DNA from: Edaphochlamys debaryana
Taxonomy: Eukaryota > Chlorophyta > Chlorophyceae > Chlamydomonadales
Direction: 5' to 3'
NCBI GenBank assembly: GCA_016858145.1
Contig: JAEHOE010000006.1
Span: forward strand, 248,001-312,000
DNA length: 64,000 bases
The notes under the pieces: generated by a model
Told to the model about the DNA's origin: nothing
Seen by the model: only the letters and a program-made list of their open reading frames with translations
The model's database searches: none
In this document: positions 12,535 to 23,452 of the stretch, piece by piece
Layout: every line of letters begins with the position of its first letter
How positions within the stretch are numbered: the first letter of the stretch is position 1
Translations under genes and position numbers: made by a program

Positions 12535-13345
12535 TTAGTCCTTGTTGAGGTCCTGGGGCCCGCGGACGCTGCCGGGGATCCTGCACAGACGCGGAGCAGG
12601 GAAAGGTGGAGGGAGTCGCATGAATGGCTGTGCAGAGTATGGCGTGGGAGGTGTGGACGGCCGAGGAGGATCGTGTCGGTACAGGCAACCCCGCAGCACG
12701 CAGCGGCTGGCCCTTGCAGGCTGTCGGGCGCAGCACTGTGGCAGCCCGGCGCCCCGCCTGCCCCTAGCAGCCCTAGCTGCCCTTCACCTACTTCTGCGCG
12801 AAGGGGTTGATGTACACCGGAGGGCCGTGCATGCGGGGCTGCGGAGGGAGAGAGGGCAGGGACCGAGCGTCGATCAGTGGGGGGCTGGGGGCTGGGAGTG
12901 CCGGTCCCCGCATACACGGCAGTCGGCAGGGGTACACACGAACGTAAGTAGTGTACCGGAAAGCGGCAAAAGCAAGCAAGGCAACCGGAAGCGAATGTGG
13001 TACCGTGCTTGTCGCAGGGCATGCGTGCTGACGAGCAGCTCGGGGCTTGCGGAAACGCCGTGTGATGGGTGCAACGCCTCTCCATTGGTCATCACTGGTA
13101 CCGGAACCACATCTCACCGCAACCTCTCCCTGCCGCTTGACCTCGGCGAGGAACTCGGGCGTCAGGCTCTCGGGGCGGTAGGACTGCCCAAACTGGGCGT
13201 TCAGCCACCACATTACGCCTGCCACGGCGAGACCGAGCCCCACTCGGGGAACGACGTAGCTCAGCGGGACCTCGTTGTAGCGGCCCGTGAAGCGCGGAGC
13301 GCTAGGATGCTCAGCGAACCAGCGCTCCAGCTGCGACGACGCCAT
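12535..13345 (-). CDS. Small one-helix membrane protein, copy A (3 exons, 106 aa)
   Basis: Exons in order of translation: 13118-13345, 12792-12838, 12535-12580. Function not recognised. The protein starts MASSQLERW, has one probable transmembrane segment (about residues 30-50, ending WWLNAQFGQSY), then the motif GPPVYINPF and a polar tail ending LNKD. There is no obvious cleavable transit peptide. Small size, a single helix near the N terminus and a charged tail resemble accessory subunits of organellar membrane complexes; that is inference only. Start chosen by alignment with copy B at 15.2-16.1 kb; a longer start at 13417 would add 24 residues not seen in the paralogue. Copy A has an extra intron, splitting the Lys codon before IPGS, that copy B lacks. 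Confidence 0.75.
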
Positions 13346-15170
13346 CGCGCAACCCCTGTTAGCCGGTTTCGGTCGGGCAGCGCCGGTCGCTCGCGGTAGG
13401 CGAACGCTAGTGTGCAAGGCGAGCTAGTGGTGCAGATCTTTCAACTCGACAGTGGGTGTAGCCTCTTGCTTTGTCCTGACGGGGTCCGTAATCGATCGCC
13501 AATCACGACATCACGGAAACCAGTGCGGTGAAGGGGTACCGCGCCAAATACTCTTCGCGCTGGATGCTCCCGCTGCTACCCATCACTCTATGTCCCCAAG
13601 CTTAGCACAAAACAGCGGCCGCAGGCCCAGATTGCTGTGGGGGCAGCTCCCGGCCCCAGCGCCCATCAGCCATATGGTCCGCAAATCAGTGAAACAGCGC
13701 TTCGGCCCCTAAGGAGCAGGTTTTCACCATCTATTTGTGAGGTACCATGCGTTTTCGATCATGGATTGAGCTGTAGGGGACACCGAGCGACCCGATGCCT
13801 TACCGGGCAACCTCCAGCGAGGAACGCCATGGGACCATATTGGCTCATCTCTACAAGTCCAGATCGATGAAGTGGCCGCAGCGTCATTGAAGCGGGTAAG
13901 CAAGACCCTAATAGCGTAAGCGTTTCGGGCGCCATCAGGTCAACTTTCGCTCGCGGCACCCGGACTCGCCTGGCGTGAACATGGCATGACGCATTGGTGC
14001 CGAGCTCTTGAACGGAGGAGCTTGCTGCTTTGCGGTCTGGCAGGCTGTCCGGTGTACCTCCTGGGCAGGCCCCGCGCACCCACGCACCCGTCCCACCCGT
14101 TCCTTGCACCCATCGTCACTGATCGCCCGTTTCTCAATGCCACAGGCCATGACTCCAGTTATGCCGGAGGTGGGAGCGGGACAAGGGTTGGTAGCAGCTG
14201 CGGTGCTTGTGGGTCGTACAGAATGCAGGACAGTCCTGCAGCTTGCGAACGGCATGTGGTCAGGTGGGCCGTTTGCGCACTGCGGTGAACTACGGTACCG
14301 TCACCCTCAAGCCTCAGCGCATTGGCAGAGAGCTGCGGATGGGGCCTGACGGACGCAGCTCCAGCAGGGTTACAGCACCCCCACTGCCGCTAGTTGCCGC
14401 ATGCGGCACGATGTTCTCGTCAAACCCCATGCGGCCGCACTGACGGTGTGCCCTCGCTTGCTTGCATTGCAGGTGCCCGCCGGCCCGAGACCCTTGCCAT
14501 GCGCATTCGCCAAGAGCTGTGAACCACCGCCACGCCCTCTTCGCGCCGCATCATAGAGGTGGGGCTTGGGAACGCTCTACCCTACGGGTTGAGTGTGATT
14601 TTGGCTACTGGGGCACGATCACCTTGGGCCGGCGGAGCAACCCGGGCGCCGCATCAAAGTGTTTGCGTGGGCTTAGAACGCTGACCTCAGCGTAACGTTA
14701 CATCCAGTCAGTGCTGGCCCTCCCACGCCGGGAGCACCTCCCGCAGCCCCCTCTGCGTCACGCCCTCAGCACACGCTGCCCGCTTGCACTAGGGACAGTC
14801 CGGGCCGGCACACTGCATAGGCCCCACCCCGCGTCGCACGACGCCCCACCCCAAGTCCCACCACCCTTACACACAAGTCCCGGCCCCTGAGGAGCTTCCA
14901 TAGCTCAATCTACTCCGTCGCAGCCCTTGACTACCGCAAGGGCCCACCAAGCCAAACACTAGAAGTCTAGGACAATAAGCTGATAGCGTCCCCATCGTGA
15001 CGCTCTTGCGCCAGGCCCAGGGGCTTGGCCGGCATGCGCAGATCAGCCGCTCCGAGCCAGGCCATCAGCCCTAGCCGACCGCCATGCGCTGACGCCTGAC
15101 CCTGACCCGGCATCCCTGCTGCAGACGCCCTCCGGAGCCCCGCCCGCTACCGAGGAGCCACGGCGGCCGC
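13346..15170. other. Intergenic stretch between the tandem paralogues
   Basis: No reading frame with coding character. It contains the promoter of copy A at its left and the 3' UTR of copy B at its right. Two minus-strand TGTAA signals (14867-14871 and 14698-14702) fit copy B. No element or repeat recognised. Confidence 0.45.
14867..14871 (-). promoter_or_regulatory. TGTAA polyadenylation signal of copy B
   Basis: TTACA on the plus strand, 300 bases after the stop. A second copy at 14698-14702 could serve instead. Confidence 0.4.
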
Positions 15171-16104
15171 TCAGTTGTCCTTGACGTCCTCCGGCCCGCG
15201 GATGCTGCCGGGGATCTTGTTGACGAAGGGGTTCAGGTACACGGGCGGGCCGTTCACGCGGGTCTGCGGGGGGGGGGGGAGGCGCGGAGCGGACATGGGT
15301 TGCAGGCTATTCCTGGGCAAGGTGGCCCCAAAGTGTGTGTGTAGCAGCTGTCTTGCTGCTAGGCTGCGGGGTGGTGCTGCTGGTAAGCCGCAGCCTCGGG
15401 GTCCAGGCGCTAGCAGCAGCACGCAGGCTGTGCTGGCGCTGGGTGGGGCCGGGAGTGAGGGGGGGTGCCACCTTCGGCAGCCAGCCCGCACTCCAGTATG
15501 CACGCCAAGCTCTCTGGCACCCGGGATGCGCGTGTTGCATACAGCGTTCGGCCGCAGCGTTCGGCCGCGCGGCGCTGGGCAGCATCAATCCCACCAGGCA
15601 CATCGATTGTACCGGAAGGCAGCGCTGACGCCGGGGCAGCATGCTGCTAGCAAGCGCTGCTCGTGCGCCTTGTGTTCCCCGACCCCAGCCGCAGGCCCTG
15701 CGCAGGCCTTCCTTCTTTCCACAGGTGCTTCGGCTCAGCGGGCTGCCCCCGGCGTGGGCGCATTAAATGCATGCCGTCTGCTACTTTGCAGGTCCCAGCA
15801 GGCTGAAGCTTGCGCAGCCCACTGCGAGCCGGCTCCGCTGCTCTCGGAACCCCGCCATCATCAGCGGCACGCCACTTACCGCAACCTCGCCAATCTTCTT
15901 GGCCTCCGCCACGAACTCCGGGCTGAGGGTCTCGGGGCGGTAGGACTGCCCGAACTGGCTGTTGAACCACCACAGAGCCCCCGCAACGACGAAAGCAGCA
16001 CCCACGCGCGGAAGCATGTAGCCCAGGCCAGGCTCCATGAACCGGCCGGTGCGGGTAGCCGTGGGGTGCTCGGCAGCCCAGCGCTCAAGCTGTGCCCGCG
16101 ACAT
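15171..16104 (-). CDS. Small one-helix membrane protein, copy B (2 exons, 105 aa)
   Basis: Exons in order of translation: 15880-16104 and 15171-15263. Clear paralogue of the 12.5-kb gene in the same orientation: both have LERW..EHP, a single membrane helix, the shared motif FGQSYRPE, GPPVYLNPF and IPGS-RGP near the end. Function not recognised. The first intron sits at the same place in both copies (after GEVA), but the second intron of copy A is absent here. The gene is head to head with FLVB: the two start codons are 321 bases apart, so they probably share a promoter region. Location in an organelle membrane is inferred from size and helix only. Confidence 0.78.
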
Positions 16105-16425
16105 GGCTACTGTGGGAGCACTAAACTTCGCAAGGCCTAGGGGACGTGAACAGGATTGTTGGGACCACGTTTGCTCGAACTAGCGAGACAGTGCTGCCAT
16201 GCGTGCAGCCCGAACTCCCGCGAGCAGCATGAGGTACGACTCTCGGGTAAATTTGCAGGCTCTGCAGGCCGGTCTCGGCAGTAGTCCTCTAACGCTCTGA
16301 CTTCACTGTCCCGCTGTCACCGAGGCAGCCCTGCGTAAGTAGGCCCCGTCGCGACCACTCGTCGCTTGCAGCTCCGCGGACGGTCCCGCAAGCTTGCTCG
16401 CTCCTCCCCTCGCCCTCGCGGAGCC
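16105..16425. promoter_or_regulatory. Short divergent promoter region between copy B and FLVB
   Basis: 321 bases separate the ATG of the minus-strand small protein gene and the ATG of FLVB. Both 5' UTRs and both promoters must fit here. No TATA box or other motif stands out. Confidence 0.5.
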
Positions 16426-19400
16426 ATGCAGCAGCTTCTCAACAGGCGTGGAGCCAATGGCGCGTTTAAGCGCGTCTCGGCTCAGGTTGGAGGGAATGGG
16501 TCGACGGGAAACGCTCTTTGCGGGAGCCCGAGGCGAGCCCAGGCTGCGACGACTCCACACTCGCAGCGCATCTAGCGGACGTCTCTGAAGCACCTGACGG
16601 GGTCGCGCGAGGGCAGAAACGCGTGGCCGCGCCGGCCTATCTCACGCCTCTCGCCCCCAACACCCACCACCCACTCCGCGCCCCTCACACACACCACGTC
16701 AGCTCACGCACACCCCCGGCGTGCCCCTTGGCTCCCCCCTTTCCCCTGCAGCCCGCGGTCCCGCGCCGCGTAGGCCGCGTGCAGCTGGCCACGCGCGCTC
16801 AGGCGGTGGGTGCGCGGTCCCGGGTGTCGCGAGGACTGTGGGGCGGGGCCCTGAGCTGCACACAAGGCGGGTCGGGAGCTGGGGGGAGGGGCTCCCCGCA
16901 CGCCCAACAACGGCAGGGGCGGGTGCGGGTCAACAGCCTCTGCCGTTTCCATATCGTCGCCCTGCCAAGAGTGCAGCACTGGACGTGGGCGGCGAGCAGC
17001 GGGCGCCCTGGGCCTGCGGAGCCGCAGTGCGCTGGGCCCTGGACCCTCCAACGGCCTGTGCCGGGGGTCGGCTCGGGCAGGGGATGGGGCCGGGCAGGCG
17101 GAGGAGGCGGCGGCTGCCCCTCGGCTTGGGGATCGAGCGAGGGGGAGACATGCGGGCGGCTGCAGGGTGCGAGCCCCGGCCGCAGCGGCGGAAGCGGGTG
17201 CTGCAGGGGGGCTGGAAGCCTGGATGCGGCAGCCGGAGGGAGCTACGCTTGGGGTGCAGCCCGCCTGGCCCCGGGGTTCGACGTCGTCCTGGGCTGGCCC
17301 TCCTGGCCCGGCCGCCAAGTGCTGGCGCTGGCGGGGGCGCCTGCTGCACCTGACGCCGGTCCCGAGCGCTCCAGGGCCCAAACCTCCTCACCTCTAGTGC
17401 ACCCACTCCATCAACTGCCGCTGCCCCTGCCTCCCCCCTCTTCACCCCACCCCCCACCCCACCCCCCAGGCCGCCGTGGCCTCCGAGCCCACCTACTCCA
17501 TGTCCAAGGTGGCCATGTGGGGCGACAACAAGCGCCTGCAGACGCAGGTGTGTGTGTTGTGTGGTGGTGATGGAGTCGGGGCGGGACCTATGTTAGTTGG
17601 GGGGGGTGCTCCGCGTGCGGGCTGAGGGCAACTTCATGGCCCAGCTGACTGCCCGGCTGACTGTCATGCCGGTGGAAGGGCTCCTAGCGTGTGCCCTCTC
17701 CCCCCGCCTTCCTTGCCTTGTGCCCCCTCTTTCATCCCTCGCCTACTCCCTGTCCCCCCCCTCCCCCCTCCCCCCTCCCCCCCAGACGCTGCCCATCGCC
17801 GAGGACACGGTGACCATCCGCTCCCTGGACTGGGACCGGGACCGGTTCGACATCGAGTTCGGGTGGGGGAGGGGGGGGGAGGGAGGGGCTGGGTATGCGC
17901 AACGACGCAGGGGCTTTGCAGCGGCTTGAAGTGGCCTTTCAGCGGCTTGGCGGCTCCTATTTTGCACCGACCCCTCCTCCCCCCCTCAGCCTGGAGAACG
18001 GCACCACCTACAACTCCTTCCTCATCTACGGCGCCGACAAGACCGCCCTCGTGGAGACCAGCCACGAGAAGTTCCACGGCCTCTACCTGGACGTGAGGGG
18101 GGCCGCGGGGTCGGGGGTGGGGGGGGGGCACAAGGGTTGCTGGGCATGTTGCCTGGATGGTGGAGCAAGCAAGGGGTAACGCCGGCCCCGTGATCGCCCC
18201 TCCCCCGCCCGCCTCAGCTGGCCCCTCACGACTTCCCCTTCGCTCCCCTGACCCCAACACTCCTCCCCCCTCCCCCCCCCAGGCCCTCAAGGAGGAGCTG
18301 GCCAAGTCGGGCCGCTCCGTGGACGCCATCATCTGCTCCCACACGGAGCCCGACCACTCGGGCCTGGTGCCCGCAGTGCTGGACCTGTTCCCCGAGGCCA
18401 CCGTGTACGGCAGCAAGGTGTGCATCGCCTTCCTGCAGGGCCTCACGCACAGGTGGGGGGGGGGCGGGTGGGGGCGGGGGGGCGCGGGTGGGAGGTGGCA
18501 GGTAGGGAGGAGGGGGGCGGGGAGGAGGAGGGATAGGGGCGGCCCAGAGCAGGGAAGGGAGAGGGAGCGGATGAGAAGGCGGGGAACGTGCCGCGCGTTT
18601 TGGGTCCCACACCCTCAGGAGCTTGCCACCTGAGCGGCTCCGAGCTGTCTCAGTGCAGCCGCCCTGGCTCCACCGCCCTGCTGGCGTCACACGGCCCCCC
18701 CCTCCCCCTCCCCTCACCCCCCCCCCCTCAGGCCCTTCAAGTCCCAGGCCGTCAAGGGCGGCGACACCCTGGACCTGGGCGGGGGCCACGTGCTGGAGTT
18801 CGTCATGGCGCCCAACCTGCACTGGCCCGACACCATGTTCTCCATCGACCACGGCACCGGTGGGGGGGCAGTGGACGGGAGGGTGTCAGGGAGGGAGGGG
18901 GAGGGGCGCAGGCGGCTGGACCGAGGGGCAGGAGCGCTGATGGGATGTATGTGCTGCTGGAGCCGCAGCGCCCCCCCTCCCCACCGCGCTTGCCACAACC
19001 CCTCCACCCCTCCCTCCACCCCAGGCGTCATCTACACGTGCGACGCCTTCGGCATGCACTACTGCTCCGAGCAGCCCTTCGACGCCGACATCAAGGCCAT
19101 CATGCCGCACTACAGGTGGGGGAGGGGGGGAAGGGGGGGGGACCGTGGGGGCAGGGACCGTAGGCGGGCCACGGGCGGAAGCTGCACACCGCAGGCGGCG
19201 CGCATCCCTCTCTCCTTTAAAACACCCCGTTCCCAACATCCCACCCTCTTCCCCCGCCCCGCGCCCCTCAGGTTCTACTACGACTGCCTCATGAAGCCCA
19301 ACGCCAAGTCCGTGACCACGGCCCTGCGCAAGATCAAGGACTGGAACTACTCCCTGGTGGCCAACGGACACGGCCCGCTGCTGCGGTGGGTGGTGATGGG

Positions 19401-22076
19401 AGGAGAGGGATGGGGGCATGGCGGGGGGATGGGGGGGTGGAGGGAGGTGTGTCTGAGGGTGCGTGTGTGGATGTGAGAGGGGGGAAGGCGGGAGGGAGAC
19501 GCCTTGTTCGTTGGAGATAACCCCCGAGGCCCCGACCCGGCTTCCACCTCGGAAGCCCATCCCCCCCCCCACACACACACACACAGCTACAACGTGTCTG
19601 AGCTGGTGGGCGACTACGGCCGCTGGTCCGCGGCCCTGGCCAAGGGCCCCGTGTCCGTGGCGGTGCTGTACGCCTCCGACTACGGCTTCAGCGACCGCCT
19701 CAGCCAGACGCTGGCCAAGGGCATTACCAAGGTGGGACCGAGGGGAGGGGAGGGGGGGCGGGAGGAGGAGGGCCTGGGCTGTGCGGCTGTTGCCTCCGTG
19801 CCCGACATACTGCCATGCATTGATCTCGTTGAGGGCCTGACGCGTTCCCTCCTTTCCTCCCTCCCCCCTCCCCGCAGGCCGGTGTGCAGACGGACATGCT
19901 CGACCTGCTGTCGGCAGACCCGCAGGCAAGGGGGGGCGGGCTGGGGGGCCATGAACATTGGTGCGGTACATGGGGCAGGCTCACTCCGGCGCAGGGTCCA
20001 CAGTGACCCCCCGTCATCCCCCTCCCCCCCTGAAACCCCTCCTCACATTCTCCCCTCTCCCCCTACCCTTCCCCTCCCCCCCCCAGGAGGTGGTGGCGGT
20101 GGTGGGCCGCTCCAAGGGCCTGGTGCTCATGACGCCCCCGCGCGACTCGGCCGACGCCCGCACCTCCCTGGCCGCACTCAGCTCCGCGCTCAAGCCCGGG
20201 ACCAAGGTGGAAAGGGGGGGGGGGGAGCGGGGAACGCAGCAAGTCGCGGGTGGGGAGGGCTTCTCGGGCTCCAGGGCTCGGGAGAAATGAGAGGACGCTT
20301 CACATCCCCGCACTGGCTACACCTTACACTTTCCACCCCTTTACCCATCTCCCTTGCCCCGCCCTCCCCCCCTCCACCCCCCCCAGGTGGTGATTGCCGA
20401 GTCCTTCGGCGGCCGCGACGAGCCCGTGGACACCCTGGCCTCCTCGCTGGTGGACGTGGGCGCGGAGCTGCTGGCCCCCCCCCTGCGGCTCAAGGACATG
20501 CCGGCGCAGGCCACCTACCAGCTGTTCGAGGAGGAGGGTGAGGGGGGGCGGACTGGCGGGGGGTAGTGGCACCACGGGAGGGCGGCGGAGGGGTCGGGGC
20601 CCCGGTCTCGTCGGGGCCAACCTGACACCACCGCTCGAGGGGGGAGGTAGAAGGTGGCCAGGGGGGTGAAGGTGGAGCAGAGGCGGGGCTGGGGTGGCGG
20701 GGTGCCGGTGAAACGCTCCGCATCGTCTGACGTCCCCCCCGGGCTTCCCCAGGCACGGACCTGGCCCAGGCCCTGACCGCCAAGGAGTCCATTGCCCGCA
20801 AGAAGGCCGCCATGGGCCCCGAGGTGGCCAAGGCCCTGGCCCGGCTCTCCTCGGGGCTGTACGTGGTGACGGCGCAGCACAACAACGCCCGCAGCGCCAT
20901 GGTGGCGAGCTGGGTGTCGCAGGTGGGGGGGGGAGAGGGAGGGGGAGGGGGGGAAGGGAGCGGCGCGAGGAGTGGCGACATGGGGCAGTGTGTGTCTCGC
21001 CCACGCCCCGTCCCGTCCGTTCCGTCCGTCTTCCCGCCTTCCAACTGCGCACCCCCGCCCCCTCCTCTGCCCCCACCGCCCAGGCCTCCTTCGAGCCCCT
21101 GGGCCTGACCATTGCGGTGGCCAAGGACCGCGCCATCGAGTCGCTCATGCAGGCAAGGGGGGGGGAGAGGGAGGGAGGGGGCAAGGGTGGCAGGGAGGCG
21201 GGCGGGCGCTCTGCAGCTCTGGCCGGCCGAGTCGCTGTTGGCCTGGCTGCGCTGAGGCGCTTGTAGTGCGGGAGGCCCCCTCCTGCTGACTCTGCCCCCA
21301 TCCTACATGGTCCTCTCGCCCCTTCTCCCCCCCCCCCACTCCCCCCTCCAGGTGGGCGACTCGTTCGTGCTCAACTGCCTGGGCGAGGACGGCTACGCGC
21401 CCCTGCTCAAGCACTTCCTGCAGGTGGGGGGGACGGGGCTCTGGGCGTGTATTTGGGGGCACGTGCGGGGCGGAGGAGGAGTTCCAAGGGCTGTGGGGGG
21501 CGAGAAGCGCCTGCGTGTGCTTTGCCCATCTCCGTGCCAATCCTTTCCCTTTCCCCCCTCCCCCAATACACGCACAGCGCTTCGGCCCCGGCGCCGACCG
21601 CTTCGCCGGCGTGGAGTGGTTCCCCGCGCCCCGCACCAACTGCCCCGTGCTGCAGCAGGGCATCGCCTACATGGAGTGCAAGGTGGTGTCGCGCCTGGAG
21701 ACCCCCGACCACTGGGTCACCTACTGCGAGGTGGGAGGGGGGTGGCGGAGAGGAGGCAAAGGGGGGGGGAAAGAGCGGGATACGCGGTCGTGGAGTGTGG
21801 GGGAGGGGGGGGCGGGCAGGAGGGGAGATGTGGCGGTGTTGGGGGCCATGTAAGAAGGGGGAAAGCCAAGCCGCTGCCGGCTAGCAGGGCACGGGGCTCG
21901 GGCCTTGGCGGCGGCGGGCCTGCACCCTGCACCCCCCATGCTGGCTGTCACGCCCCGTCCTTCCCCTCCCCCCTCCCCCCTCGCCCCTGCCCCTGGCGCA
22001 GGTGATCGAGGGCAACGTGTCCGACCCCAACGCCCGCACCGCCGTGCACCGCCGCAAGGTCGCCAACTACTACTAA
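16426..22076 (+). CDS. FLVB: Flavodiiron protein, FLVB (Flv3-like) type, chloroplast (18 exons, ~625 aa)
   Basis: In chloroplasts FLVA/FLVB reduce O2 to water with electrons from photosystem I and act as an electron valve. Exons: 16426-16485, 16752-16805, 17470-17547, 17786-17862, 17990-18092, 18283-18452, 18732-18859, 19025-19115, 19272-19385, 19587-19731, 19878-19925, 20087-20206, 20387-20537, 20753-20922, 21084-21152, 21352-21423, 21578-21730, 22002-22076. Residues 1-38 form a basic transit peptide (RRVGRVQLATRAQA). The metallo-beta-lactamase-like domain keeps canonical diiron ligands: HTEPDH (His144, Glu146, Asp148), NLHWPD (His211), TCDAFG (Asp230) and NGHGP (His287). Intact ligands favour FLVB over FLVA, whose site is altered. 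A flavodoxin-like domain (~305-450) and a C-terminal flavin reductase domain follow, as in the photosynthetic class. Two introns use GC donors. The protein normally pairs with FLVA, which is not in this window. Confidence 0.93.
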
Positions 22077-22544
22077 AGCGGTTGGCGGTTGGCGGCGCGC
22101 CATGGCGGCTGCGATGCCGGCTTTTGAGGGACCGGCACTGCCAGTTTTGGAGAGCAAGAGCGGCGTGGGGGAGCAGGCGCTGTCAACCATTTGAGGGCTG
22201 GCGGCGCTGCTGAGGGCTGCTGAGCGGCTCGAGAGAGAGAAGAAGCGTGTGTGGTATACTCGCTACAGTGAGCCCTAGCGAAGCATGTGCAGCATTTGGA
22301 GGTTTCTGCGCGGAACAGAACAACAGGAAGGCGCATCGTCGGTGCCGTTGTCATAAGCCTGGAAGCGGCAAGCTGGCATTCAGGAAACGCGGACGGCTCA
22401 CACAGACCGCCCGGTTCACAAGGAGGGATGCCGCCACATAATCAGTACTGTGGCAGTTGTTGAGGTCTTGACGTGGTGGTGATGATAATGGTGTTGTGTG
22501 TGATAGTCGCCGTTCCTAATGCTGGACAGGTGGCGCTGAGCCCA

Positions 22545-22549
22545 TGTAA
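22545..22549 (+). promoter_or_regulatory. TGTAA polyadenylation signal of FLVB
   Basis: TGTAA about 470 bases after the FLVB stop codon. Confidence 0.5.
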
Positions 22550-23452
22550 TCTTAGTGTGCTGCTCGCTGCATGCTGCACAGTTGTGAGCGAGCTACGGAA
22601 TACGAGGGCTGCCCGGAAGAGGTTGGGACGGTGCATCGACACTCGACAGGCTGGGCGGAACGACTCCTCGCCGTGCTTCGGGGGCCTCTTCCCTCTGCGC
22701 ACGAGGAACGAGGCCGAGGCAGCTGACCGTGCTGACGCCCAGGGCCTAAGGCAGACGTGCGAGGGCAGCCCAGGGCGGCAGCCTCGACCCAGGTGAGCGC
22801 TCCTGCACAGCTTCAGACAAGCTTCATGCCACTGTATCCGCCCCTCGGTGCGGCGACTCCCACAATGACCGGCCAGGGGACATCCCGGCGACCGACCCTC
22901 ATTTTGTCAGACACGTAACGCCGCAAGTGCGGAAACCTGCGCACCGCAGCGCAGCCAGAGGTCGCGTTTTGTAGCCACTTCGGGCGCCTACCTACTTGGG
23001 CTTTCACCTTACGCCTGCGTAGACTTTTGCTAATAACTAACCCAACCGCTGTCACTGCCGTACGTTCCTGCAGTGGCTCGCAAAGATAAGGGGCCATGTT
23101 GCGCAGGTCACACCAGTGCTGTGTACACGTTCACACACTCGCGTCCAGGAACTCGTCGCGGTCGGCAGCGACTCTCGTTGCAAGTAGGGTTCTTCCGTGC
23201 AAGCAAGCGGTCGACGCTTACAGTTCGGCATTTGCTGAAGCCTTCATCTGTGAGTAGACTCAGTCGCCTGGGTACGGTGATTGGTTTGGGGCCTCGTCGT
23301 CGCTCTGGCAGTCGCGCGATGGCGAGCGGATTCCGGGGATGGGACCTGCAAGTGGACACCGTCCTGGCCCCGCTGACAACCACATCATCAGAGCGTTACA
23401 TGGTGTTGTTCTGGGTCTCCACAGGAGCTCCGTCATCCCCACGTCGAGCAAG
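22550..23452. other. Intergenic stretch upstream of the formamidase gene
   Basis: No convincing coding frame. It should contain the promoter and 5' UTR of the formamidase gene. A spliced 5' UTR is possible, because an acceptor-like CCACAG precedes the start by about 30 bases. Confidence 0.4.
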
